Source: Oceanihabitans gracilariae (GTDB lineage Bacteria > Bacteroidota > Bacteroidia > Flavobacteriales > Flavobacteriaceae). Taken from it: a DNA stretch of 64,000 bases. Each line of letters opens with the position of its first letter. Positions within the stretch are counted from its first letter, which is position 1. Shown in pieces: positions 16,604 to 23,569 of this stretch. The notes beneath the pieces are model-generated. The model had not been told where the DNA came from, ran no database searches, and saw only the letters and a list, made by a program, of their open reading frames with translations. The position numbers and the translations under genes are program-made. Location of the stretch: NCBI RefSeq assembly GCF_042684485.1, contig NZ_JBHULM010000011.1, positions 124,001 through 188,000 of the forward strand. Reading direction: 5' to 3'.

Positions 16604-16843
16604 AATGCCTGCAAAACAGGTATCTTATTTATTCCTAATTATTTATTCTGGCGTTACCTAAAGGTCGGGCTATCCACTATATCTTTTTTACTTGTTCTCG
16701 ATACAAAATTGCCAAAAAGCAATTTCACTCAAACTGATGTAAAAAAGGATGCCGTTACTATCCCTAACGCACTTGTTTGCTATCTTGTTTCTTACTCCAA
16801 ACTCATTTCCTATTTGCTAAGCGATTTCTGCCTTCGCAGAAAT
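16604..16843. repeat. Composite repeat block upstream of paaJ, with GGCGTTA element copy B
   Basis: Palindrome AATGCCTGCAAAACAGGTAT (16604-16625); GGCGTTA...TAACGC element copy B (16650-16769); a tail containing 'TTTGCTATC'; then GATTTCTGCCTTCGCAGAAA (16823-16843), where G:C pairs of the usual stem are replaced by A:T pairs. Copy B contains a second hairpin element, TTCTCGATAC...CACTCAAACTGATGT, at 16695-16740. Confidence 0.72.
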
Positions 16844-16845
16844 TT

Positions 16846-17706
16846 TTAGTTTAATAAGGCCGAAAATGTATCTCCATTTCTAATATCGCCTGTGTTGTAG
16901 CCCTTCATAAACCACTCCATACGCTGCTCTGATGTTCCGTGTGTGAAACTGTCTGAATTGACGCTTCCGCTCATTCGTTTTTGAATGGCGTCGTCTCCTA
17001 CAGCATTGGCAGCACTTAACGCTTCTTCTATATCGCCTTCCTGTAAATATTCTTTATTGTGGTGTGCCCAAACACCTGCATAAAAATCGGCTTGTAATTC
17101 TTGAGCTACCGATAATTTATTGGCTCCTGTTTGGTTGGTCTGACTTTGTAATTGTCTCACTTTATTAGAAGTGCCTAAAATGGTTTGAATATGATGTCCG
17201 ACTTCATGCGCCGTAACGTAAGCAATTGCAAAATCGCCACCTTGAGCTCCGAATCTTGTTTTTAACTCATCGAAAAAGGCTAAATCCATATATAATTTTT
17301 GGTCTCCTGGACAGTAAAATGGTCCAGAAGCTGAAGTTGCGCTTCCACAGGCCGTATTCACCGCATTTGTAAACAACACCATTTTAGGTTCTTTATAATC
17401 TCCTAGGTTATACTCTGTAAAAATGGCATTCCAAACATCTTCAGTATCGGCTAAAACGGTCCCCATAAATTCGCCCATTTCAACTTCTTCGTTAGTCAAT
17501 TCTCGTTCTTGTACTTGTTGTGTGGTCTGACTATTGGCAACCTGCTCAATAATTGGCGCTATTTGTTGCCCTGTTTCACCACCGAATAATTGTAAAAGAA
17601 TTACAACTACGGCAATAACACCACCTCCAGCAACAACTTTTCCTTTGCTGCTCATACCACGTTGGTCTTCTAGATTACCACTTTGACGTCTACCTTTCCA
17701 TTTCAT
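16846..17706 (-). CDS. ypfJ: YpfJ-type neutral zinc metallopeptidase
   Basis: Predicted membrane-anchored metallopeptidase. Start set at 17706, giving the family's typical N-terminus MKWKGRRQSGNLEDQRG; an upstream in-frame ATG adds 18 unrelated residues. 286 residues: one membrane segment ('VVAGGGVIAVVVILLQLFGG', about 24-43), then the peptidase domain with the zinc motif HEVGHH (about 196-201), 'CGSATSASGPFYCPGD' and 'ELQADFYAGVWAHH' holding the third ligand. Substrate unknown. It sits inside the phenylacetate cluster between paaI and paaJ although the family has no known link to that pathway. Confidence 0.9.
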   Translation of the reverse strand: MKWKGRRQSGNLEDQRGMSSKGKVVAGGGVIAVVVILLQLFGGETGQQIAPIIEQVANSQTTQQVQERELTNEEVEMGEFMGTVLADTEDVWNAIFTEYNLGDYKEPKMVLFTNAVNTACGSATSASGPFYCPGDQKLYMDLAFFDELKTRFGAQGGDFAIAYVTAHEVGHHIQTILGTSNKVRQLQSQTNQTGANKLSVAQELQADFYAGVWAHHNKEYLQEGDIEEALSAANAVGDDAIQKRMSGSVNSDSFTHGTSEQRMEWFMKGYNTGDIRNGDTFSALLN

Positions 17707-17725
17707 AATGTATTGTTTTACTATT

Positions 17726-18136
17726 TTATTCCCAATCTTTTTGTGTTCTGTACACCACACCTTTAAAAAGTGCGACTAATTCCTCTCCGCGTTTGACTTC
17801 AACAATATTAAAACCTAATCTGTTTTTAACGCTTTCAATTACCGATTCAGCAACAATATAATCGCCTTCGTTTAAAGCTTCAATATGATTAATGCTTGTT
17901 TCAATAGAAACGGCATATTTACCATGTGTGTTTGCAGCAAATCCGAAAGCGGTATCTGCCAAAGAATAACTGATGCCTCCATGAGCTTTACCCATACTGT
18001 TTAGCATTTCCTTTCTAATGGTCATTCCGACTTTACAACATCCGATTTCGCATTCTAGAATTTCTATTCCTAGCCAGGTGCTGTAGGCGTCTTGACTTAA
18101 CATTTTATGTGGGATTTTATCACTAGATAAAGGCAT
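17726..18136 (-). CDS. paaI: PaaI hotdog-fold thioesterase
   Basis: Hydrolyses ring-hydroxylated phenylacetyl-CoA and similar dead-end thioesters, freeing CoA. 136 residues, normal for PaaI. Hotdog motif: 'NSMGKAHGGISYSLADTAFG' (about 46-65), with the HGG loop and the catalytic Asp. 'WLGIEILECEIGCCKVGM' is the typical first strand pair. MPLSSDKIPHKMLSQ is kept as the start because PaaI proteins usually have such a short lead; Met12 is an alternative. It ends 19 bases before the ypfJ start and lies after an S23 gene. Confidence 0.9.
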   Translation of the reverse strand: MPLSSDKIPHKMLSQDAYSTWLGIEILECEIGCCKVGMTIRKEMLNSMGKAHGGISYSLADTAFGFAANTHGKYAVSIETSINHIEALNEGDYIVAESVIESVKNRLGFNIVEVKRGEELVALFKGVVYRTQKDWE

Positions 18137-18176
18137 TAGGTTTTTGGTATTAGGGATTAGTTTTTCGTATTTCGTT
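18137..18176. repeat. Heptamer-phased degenerate repeat at the 3' side of an S23 gene
   Basis: GGTATTAGGGATTAGTTTTT and neighbours recur with a 7-base phase. It overlaps the end of the S23/IVP gene and lies just before paaI. Confidence 0.35.
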
Positions 18177-18537
18177 CTAAAATTTTCTTCCGTAATGAGG
18201 ACATCATTTTTGTTAATTCGGAAATTAATTTACGGTTATTTTCATTCTCTTCAAAGCTAATATACTTTCTCCTTTTCGCTTTTGTACTACAACTTACACA
18301 TTCATTAGCGCTATGAATTGCATGATTAATATGCTTTACAAATTGCGCATCAGAACCTGGGTAACCTTCAGCGAGATTTAAGGCAATAGAATCAGCAGCT
18401 CTTCTGAATTGCGATGACAAAGCATATAGTTCGTGACTAGGAAAGGACTTAACTTGGTCATCAACCACTTCGCCAAAGTCCATAGCCTTTTGATACACTA
18501 ATAAATCTTCAAATTTAAAATGATAATCACTTTTCAT
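18157..18537 (-). CDS. Four-helix-bundle protein, 23S-rRNA-IVS (S23) family, copy 1
   Basis: 126 residues of the TIGR02436-type family first found in intervening sequences of 23S rRNA genes. Typical features: 'FKFEDLLVYQKAMDF' at the start, 'QFRRAADSIALNLAEGYPGS' (about 44-63), and 'HINHAIHSANECVSCSTKAK' in the third helix. Function is unknown; the family forms helical pentamers and may bind nucleic acid. It lies between paaH and paaI, outside any rRNA operon, with short heptamer-phased sequence at both ends, so it looks like an insert. Confidence 0.85.
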   Translation of the reverse strand: MKSDYHFKFEDLLVYQKAMDFGEVVDDQVKSFPSHELYALSSQFRRAADSIALNLAEGYPGSDAQFVKHINHAIHSANECVSCSTKAKRRKYISFEENENNRKLISELTKMMSSLRKKILERNTKN

Positions 18538-18570
18538 ACTAATGCCTAATTCCTGTTTTCTAATACCTCT

Positions 18571-19794
18571 TCAATTATAAAACGTTTTATTTTCTTTATT
18601 CATTTTGCGTAACAATGGTGAACATCTATATCTATCTTCATGATATTCGTTATATAATACATCTAATGTTGACACACACCAATCGATACCTTTTTCGTCT
18701 GCCCAAGCTAATAACCCTTTTGGATAATTAACGCCTTTGGTCATGGCGTTGTCTATATCTTCTGCGGATGCGATGTTTAAAAATAAGGCATCTGCTGCTT
18801 CGTTGATGAGCATGACGAGGATGCGGTTAAGGATGGTTTCAGATAGAGACGTCTCGACTGCGCTCGACGAGACATCAGTATTTATTACTTTCTTTCCATT
18901 TTCATCATAATCGTAAAACCCTTTTCCTGATTTTCGTCCTAAATAACCAGCTTCACTTAATCGTTTCTGCGTAAAGCTTGGTTTGTATCTTGGGTCGAAA
19001 TAAAAAGCGGTAAAGACGGTTTCTGTTACGGTGTAATTGACATCGTTTCCAATAAAATCCATCAATTCAAATGGTCCCATTCGGAAACCACCTAAACTTT
19101 TTAAACTATAGTCTATCGTTGCAAAATCTGCCAATCCTTCTTCATAAATGCGTAAAGCTTCGCCGTAAAAAGGTCTTGCGACGCGGTTAACAATAAAACC
19201 AGGTGTGTCTTTAGCGACTGCAACTACTTTTTTCCAATCCTTGATGGTTTGTATCGACTTTTCTAATACTTCTTTGGAAGTTTGAATGGCAGGAATAACC
19301 TCAACCAATTTCATTAAAGGTGCTGGATTGAAAAAGTGAATTCCGACACATCGTTCTGTTTTTTTTAGCGATGCTGCAATGGAAGCGATGGATAAACTAG
19401 AGGTATTTGAAGCGATAATACAATCGTCAGCCACATAGCTTTCTAATTCTGAAAATACTTTCTTTTTAATCTCTAGATTTTCAATAATAGCTTCGATAGT
19501 CAAATTAGAATCTGCTAAATCTTTTAGGTTGCTGACGTATGAAATGTTAGATTGAATTCTATCTTTTTCAGTAGCATCTATGCGTCCTTTTTCGATTAAA
19601 CGATTTAATATTTTCTCTAAACCGCTTTTTGCTTTATCTAAAGCTGCTTGATTGGTATCGTATAATTTCACTTTAGAACCCGAAGTTGCAGCAACTTGTG
19701 CAATGCCACTTCCCATGGTTCCTGAGCCTATAATTCCTACAAATTGGATTAGAGATTGTGGATTAACGATTTTTGATTTTTGATTTTCACTCAT
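18571..19794 (-). CDS. paaH: 3-hydroxyacyl-CoA dehydrogenase (3-hydroxyadipyl-CoA dehydrogenase)
   Basis: Oxidises 3-hydroxyadipyl-CoA to 3-oxoadipyl-CoA with NAD+. 407 residues. Rossmann motif GSGTMGSG at about 23-30; catalytic His in 'CVGIHFFNPAPLMKLVEV'; C-terminal domain 'FIVNRVARPFYGEALRIYEE', 'GGFRMGPFELMDFIGNDVN', 'LSEAGYLGRKSGKGFYDY'; the end (about 318-407) is a partial second domain, as in PaaH. Two parts come from repeats: residues about 2-15 are encoded by a GATTnnn heptamer array that also gives the start codon, and residues about 307-317 (SSSAVETS) by a palindromic element. No other ATG lies near the Rossmann motif. Confidence 0.92.
   Translation of the reverse strand: MSENQKSKIVNPQSLIQFVGIIGSGTMGSGIAQVAATSGSKVKLYDTNQAALDKAKSGLEKILNRLIEKGRIDATEKDRIQSNISYVSNLKDLADSNLTIEAIIENLEIKKKVFSELESYVADDCIIASNTSSLSIASIAASLKKTERCVGIHFFNPAPLMKLVEVIPAIQTSKEVLEKSIQTIKDWKKVVAVAKDTPGFIVNRVARPFYGEALRIYEEGLADFATIDYSLKSLGGFRMGPFELMDFIGNDVNYTVTETVFTAFYFDPRYKPSFTQKRLSEAGYLGRKSGKGFYDYDENGKKVINTDVSSSAVETSLSETILNRILVMLINEAADALFLNIASAEDIDNAMTKGVNYPKGLLAWADEKGIDWCVSTLDVLYNEYHEDRYRCSPLLRKMNKENKTFYN
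18846..18876. repeat. Palindromic repeat inside paaH
   Basis: GAGACGTCTCGACTGCGCTC followed by GACGAGACATC, with a perfect GTCTCG/CGAGAC stem. It matches the intergenic copy at 21114 and the copy in the E2 linker. It is in frame between the dehydrogenase domain and the C-terminal segment. Confidence 0.7.
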
Positions 19795-19869
19795 ACTTTT
19801 ATATTGGAGATTGTGGATTGTGGATTCTTGAACTTCTTAATTCGTTAATCTTCCATCGACAATCGATAA
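19752..19869. repeat. GATTnnn heptamer array, left of S23 gene copy 2
   Basis: GATTGTG, GATTAAC, GATTTTT, GATTTTT, GATTTTC in 7-base phase at 19754-19788, then a further run (GATTGTG, GATTGTG, GATTCTT, GAACTTC, TTAATTC, GTTAATC). The first part overlaps the paaH start. About 45 bases recur as a direct repeat at 20242-20292. Confidence 0.6.
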
Positions 19870-20229
19870 TCATTTAAGTTTATTGGAAGCTGTTTTTATA
19901 CTAACTACAAATATGGAAATTAACTCATCATTTTCTTTTAATAACTTTTCTAATGCAGTTAAATCCGAAATAAGACTAGCTCCCTTCTGAATTTTTAAAT
20001 TGATATATGATTCTCTTAATTCTTTTAAACATATTTTCATCTTATGCAGAAAATCTCTTGTAGACTCTCCACTTCTTGCTTCTCCATAATTTAAAGCAGA
20101 AGAGGTTGCGGATCGAATCAGTTGTTTTGCCAAATGTTCTGATGCAAACGATTTATCTATTTTCTTACAAAGTAAAATCACATCAATGGCAAACTGAATT
20201 AATCGTTCTTCTAATTGATTCGGTTTCAT
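19870..20229 (-). CDS. Four-helix-bundle protein, 23S-rRNA-IVS (S23) family, copy 2
   Basis: 119 residues of the same broad family as the gene at 18157 but only distantly similar: 'LEERLIQFAIDVILLCKKID', 'LAKQLIRSATSSALNYGEAR' (about 33-52), 'RDFLHKMKICLKELRESYIN' and 'ENDELISIFVVSIKTA'. Function is unknown. It lies between paaG and paaH, bracketed by direct copies of a heptamer-phased repeat (19752 and 20242). This layout suggests it entered the operon as an inserted unit. Confidence 0.83.
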   Translation of the reverse strand: MKPNQLEERLIQFAIDVILLCKKIDKSFASEHLAKQLIRSATSSALNYGEARSGESTRDFLHKMKICLKELRESYINLKIQKGASLISDLTALEKLLKENDELISIFVVSIKTASNKLK

Positions 20230-20241
20230 GTTACATTATTT

Positions 20242-20317
20242 GAGATTGTTGATTAACAATATTTGATTTTTGAAGTTCTCACTCCTACTTCTAAAATCTG
20301 CAATCAGCAATCGTTAA
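20242..20317. repeat. GATTnnn heptamer array, right of S23 gene copy 2
   Basis: GAGATTGTTGATTAACAATA followed by TTTGATTTTTGA. It matches the array at 19752 over about 45 bases in direct orientation; where the left copy has the paaH start (CAT on the plus strand), this copy has CCT. Confidence 0.6.
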
Positions 20318-21100
20318 TTAATTTCCGTTAAAGTTTGGTTTACGTTTTTCAATAAAGGCTGCAACACCTTCTGCATAATCATTGCTTTGTGCTGCTTCTA
20401 TTTGTAATTTAGACTCTAAGGCTAATTGAGATTCTAAATCGTTGGTCATCGATTTATTGAATAATTCTTTAATCATACCCAATGCTTTGGTTGGCATGTT
20501 TGCTAGTTTTAAAGCTAACTTACTAATAGTTTCCTCAAATTCTTCCGTAGGAACACATTTGTAAATCATGCCCATTTTTTCAGCTTCTTCTGCACCAATC
20601 TTATCCCCTAACATGGCTAATGCTAATGCTTTTTGAAATCCGATTAATCTTGGTAAAAAGAACGTTCCAGCGCTATCTGGAACCAAACCTATGAGACTAA
20701 AAGCTTGAATAAAACTTACTTTTTCATGCGCTACAACTACATCACAAGCCAAGGCTATATTTGCTCCTGCTCCTGCTGCTACTCCGTTGATAGCACCAAT
20801 AACAGGTTTTTTAATATTTCTAATTCTAGTGATTATTGGATTGTAGTGTTCTTCTAGTATTTTTTTGAATCCAGGGTTTAATTCTGGATCTGTAACTTCT
20901 TTTAAATCTTGACCAGCGCAAAATGCTTTTCCGTTTCCTGTAAGAACGATTGCTCTCACTTCTTCATTTTTCTCACATGCATCTAAAGTGTCGTGCAGTA
21001 AAAATGCCATTTCACGATTGAAACTATTGAATACTTCTGGTCGGTTTAGCGTTATGGTTGCTACTTTGTTTTCAATTTTAAGCTGAATACTTTTGTTCAT
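20318..21100 (-). CDS. paaG: 1,2-epoxyphenylacetyl-CoA isomerase
   Basis: Crotonase-fold enzyme that converts ring-1,2-epoxyphenylacetyl-CoA to oxepin-CoA. 260 residues, the usual length. It lacks both hydratase glutamates ('AAGAGANIALACD') and has Asp in 'GLVPDSAGTFFLPRLIG' (about 130-146), where PaaG carries its catalytic Asp. The oxyanion hole is at 'AFCAGQDLKEV' and 'NGVAAGAGANIA'. It follows paaD after 270 bases of repeats, and is followed by the S23 copy 2 insert and then paaH. Confidence 0.92.
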   Translation of the reverse strand: MNKSIQLKIENKVATITLNRPEVFNSFNREMAFLLHDTLDACEKNEEVRAIVLTGNGKAFCAGQDLKEVTDPELNPGFKKILEEHYNPIITRIRNIKKPVIGAINGVAAGAGANIALACDVVVAHEKVSFIQAFSLIGLVPDSAGTFFLPRLIGFQKALALAMLGDKIGAEEAEKMGMIYKCVPTEEFEETISKLALKLANMPTKALGMIKELFNKSMTNDLESQLALESKLQIEAAQSNDYAEGVAAFIEKRKPNFNGN

Positions 21101-21113
21101 ATTTCTTTATATT

Positions 21114-21366
21114 GAGACCTTTCGACTGCGCTCAAGGTGACATTTAATTTATATTTATAAGATTCCTGCTTTCGCAGGAATGACAATGCTTTGATATGTT
21201 CTCGATACAAAACTCTAAAAAAGAACTTCTCTTGAACTTACGCTATGTTTTATAAGCTGAGATTCTTCGCTTTGCTCTGAATGACATCTTATTATAGATT
21301 CCTGCCTACGCAGGAATGACAAATATTTTTTCTTGAATACAACCCTGAGATAAGTTCAAGATGACA
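21114..21366. repeat. Cluster of palindromic repeats between paaD and paaG
   Basis: This 270-base gap holds no gene. It carries, in order, CCTTTCGACTGCGCTCAAGG (from 21118), GATTCCTGCTTTCGCAGGAA (from 21161), a TTCTCGATAC piece (from 21199), GATTCTTCGCTTTGCTCTGA (from 21261), GATTCCTGCCTACGCAGGAA (from 21297) and a degenerate CCTGAGATAAGTTCAAGATG. Most end in ATGACA and share a GAGA start. Confidence 0.78.
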
Positions 21367-21373
21367 ACAAGTT

Positions 21374-21871
21374 TTATTTTAAACATTTAAAATAATCAAA
21401 AGGCTCCTGGCAATCGTCGCACTGAAATTGTGCTTTGCATGCTGTGGAACCAAACTGACTTACTAATCTTGTATTGGTGGAACCGCATTGTGGACATTTC
21501 ACCAAACGTTTACCTTCTAACAGCACACTTTTATCCGCTTCGGCATCTAAAGGTGCTGCAATACCGTATTCCTCTAAAGCTTTTCTACCTCTTGGTGTAA
21601 TCCAATCGGTTGTCCAAGCTGGCGCAAGAATTAATTCTATTTCGGAATCATATCCTGCTTGCTTTAATGCTGCTTTGATATCGTCACCAATAACATCCAT
21701 TGCTGGACAACCACTATAAGTGGGTGTGATTTGCACCTTCACCATCTCATTTTCTATAACAGCTTTACGAACAACACCCATATCCATAATGGATAATACT
21801 GGAATTTCGGGATCGGAAACTTTTTCCAGGATTGGAATTAAGATATCGTCTATGTTTTGTTCTGTTGTCAT
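21374..21871 (-). CDS. paaD: PaaD, maturation factor of the phenylacetyl-CoA epoxidase
   Basis: MIP18/SufT-type protein thought to help assemble the Fe-S or di-iron centres of the epoxidase. 165 residues: the MIP18 domain at about 5-105 ('VSDPEIPVLSIMDMGVVRKA', 'TPTYSGCPAMDVI') and a C-terminal zinc-ribbon-like part (about 118-165) with C-x2-C ('VKCPQCGS') and C-x7-C-x2-C ('ACKAQFQCDDC'). Length and order match PaaD. It lies between paaC and paaG. Confidence 0.92.
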   Translation of the reverse strand: MTTEQNIDDILIPILEKVSDPEIPVLSIMDMGVVRKAVIENEMVKVQITPTYSGCPAMDVIGDDIKAALKQAGYDSEIELILAPAWTTDWITPRGRKALEEYGIAAPLDAEADKSVLLEGKRLVKCPQCGSTNTRLVSQFGSTACKAQFQCDDCQEPFDYFKCLK

Positions 21872-21881
21872 GATTATTTTT

Positions 21882-22135
21882 AGATTCTTCGCTTTGCTCT
21901 GAATGACATTCTATTTTATTGCTTCTCGATACCATTCCGATAAAAAAATCGGAATCACTCGAAGTGACATTTAATTTTGATTAATGAGATGCTTCGACAA
22001 GCTCAGCATGACATTACTTTTCGTATTAAAACCTCCATATTTGATGAGATCCTGAATCAAGTTCAGGATGACAAATTGTTTTTTTTGTAAAAATTTAGTT
22101 TTCTCATTCATGAGATTCCTGCCTTCGCAGGAATT
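21882..22135. repeat. Cluster of palindromic repeats between paaC and paaD
   Basis: About 260 bases with no gene. Units: GATTCTTCGCTTTGCTCTGA (from 21883), CTTCTCGATACC with an ATTCCGAT/ATCGGAAT stem and CACTCGAAGTGACAT (21922-21971), GCTTCGACAAGCTCAGCATG (from 21991), CCTGAATCAAGTTCAGGATG (from 22051) and GATTCCTGCCTTCGCAGGAA (from 22114). The last ends at the paaC stop codon. Confidence 0.78.
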
Positions 22136-22888
22136 TTACCATTCCATATTAGGATAAGCGCGTTGCATGTATTGTAATTCTGCTAGCAAATATCCTAAAT
22201 GTTCGGTATGAATCCCTTGTTTCCCACCTTTTTGAAACCATTTAGATTCTGGAATTTCAAGTGTTGCTTCTTCTAAAACAGCATTTACTTTTTCATAATA
22301 AGCTTCCTTCAATTCCGTAACATCTACACCAATCCCTTCTTGAACCATAACTTTATCGGCTTCGGTTTGATGAAACAATTCGTCTGTATAGGTCCATAAA
22401 CCATCTATAGCGTCTTGCATTTTTGCTTTGCTTTCTTCGGTACCATCACCCAAACGTTTTATCCAATCGGAAGAAAAACGCAAGTGATAACTCACTTCTT
22501 TTATAGATTTATTAGCTATTGCTGCCAATGTTAAATCTTTACTTTTCTGTAATTCTTGTAAAAAAAGCAAGTGATATACATCAAATAAAAACTGACGTGC
22601 CATGGTATAGGCAAAATTTCTATTGGGTTGTTCTACCAATAAAACATTGATGTATTCTCTTTCTTTACGAAGCATAGCGATATCATCTTCGGTTCTCTGG
22701 TCTCCTGCGATTTTTGCAGCGTATTGAAAATAGCTTCGTACTTGACCAAATAAATCTAATGACATATTGGTACAAGCAATATCTGTTTCTAGGCTTGGTC
22801 CATGACCTGTTAGTTCTCCTAATCTTTGTCCTAGGATTAGAGAATTATCGGCAATGCCTAGGATGTATTTGTATAAATTGTTATTCAT
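22136..22888 (-). CDS. paaC: Phenylacetyl-CoA epoxidase subunit PaaC
   Basis: Structural partner of PaaA in the oxygenase core; it has the ferritin-like fold without an active di-iron site. 250 residues, as usual. Helical throughout, with 'LYKYILGIADNSLILGQRLG' at the start, 'HGPSLETDIACTNMSLDLFG', 'NFAYTMARQFLFDVYHLLFL', and 'HTEHLGYLLAELQYMQRAYP' at the end. Placed between paaB and paaD on the same strand, separated from both by palindromic repeats. Confidence 0.94.
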   Translation of the reverse strand: MNNNLYKYILGIADNSLILGQRLGELTGHGPSLETDIACTNMSLDLFGQVRSYFQYAAKIAGDQRTEDDIAMLRKEREYINVLLVEQPNRNFAYTMARQFLFDVYHLLFLQELQKSKDLTLAAIANKSIKEVSYHLRFSSDWIKRLGDGTEESKAKMQDAIDGLWTYTDELFHQTEADKVMVQEGIGVDVTELKEAYYEKVNAVLEEATLEIPESKWFQKGGKQGIHTEHLGYLLAELQYMQRAYPNMEW

Positions 22889-22900
22889 TTTCTAATGATT

Positions 22901-22989
22901 GAGATACTTCGACAAGCTCAGCATGACATTTAGATTCTATTTGTGATTTACTTTCAATTGATGAGATCCCGAAACAAGTTCGGAATGAC
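22901..22989. repeat. Two palindromic repeats between paaB and paaC
   Basis: GAGATACTTCGACAAGCTCA plus GCATGACATT (22901-22930), and GAGATCCCGAAACAAGTTCG plus GAATGAC (22963-22989). They are near-copies of the units at 21986 and 22046, in the same order as there. Confidence 0.75.
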
Positions 22990-22996
22990 GCAAGCA

Positions 22997-23287
22997 TCAC
23001 ATATGTTTTACCTCATCTGGTAAATCGTAAAAAGTTGGATGACGATAAACTTTGTCTTGAGCGGGCTCAAACAGTTCGCCGTTATGTTCTGGATTGGATG
23101 CTGTGATGTGTTTTGATTCTACCACCCAAATACTAACGCCTTCGCTACGTCTTGTGTAAACATCGCGTGCGTTTTCTAGTGCCATTTCTTCATCTGCAGC
23201 GTGTAAACTTCCGCAGTGTCTGTGTTCTAATCCGTTTTTACTTCTTACGAAGACTTCCCAAAGTGGCCAGTTTTTTTTGTTTGACAT
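22997..23287 (-). CDS. paaB: Phenylacetyl-CoA epoxidase subunit PaaB
   Basis: Small bridging subunit of the PaaABCE epoxidase. 96 residues, normal for PaaB. Family pattern is clear: 'WPLWEVFVRSKNGLEHRHCG' (7-26), 'HAADEEMALENARDVYTRR' and 'GVSIWVVESKHI'. It follows paaA after about 280 bases of repeat-rich spacer and precedes paaC. Confidence 0.95.
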   Translation of the reverse strand: MSNKKNWPLWEVFVRSKNGLEHRHCGSLHAADEEMALENARDVYTRRSEGVSIWVVESKHITASNPEHNGELFEPAQDKVYRHPTFYDLPDEVKHM

Positions 23288-23569
23288 AATTTATAATGCC
23301 TGTAAAACAGGTATCTTATTAATGATATTTATTCTTTTTTATTTTCTTTCTTATTCATTTTGTCTTGAAACAAAACGAACCAAAAATTCAAGTTGAAATG
23401 AAGAATTTTTAAAACTTGTTTCACCGTTTTAAAACCTCAAAATGAAATCTAAATTTTTTCCAAGGTTTCAAAAATTCTTAACGATTTCATTTTTTTATTC
23501 TGCATTTCAACGTGTTGATTATTTGCTAACTGATTTTTTTAAATCAAACTCAGCTTTCTATTTTACTTT
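23288..23569. repeat. Repeat-rich spacer between paaA and paaB
   Basis: No gene in this gap. It starts with palindrome AATGCCTGTAAAACAGGTAT (23295-23315), the type found at 15190 and 16604. The AT-rich remainder has inverted repeats GTTGAAATGAAGAA (23392) / TTCTGCATTTCAAC (23498) and AAGAATTTTT (23402) / AAAAATTCTT (23470), so it could fold into one long imperfect hairpin. Confidence 0.6.

Noticed and set aside
18157..20229. Toxin-antitoxin pairs
   Set aside because: Both small genes belong to the S23 four-helix-bundle family, and neither has a small partner gene.
23392..23511. Structured regulatory RNA between paaA and paaB
   Set aside because: Inverted repeats exist, but the sequence is very AT-rich and resembles the dispersed repeat spacers; nothing supports a specific RNA class.
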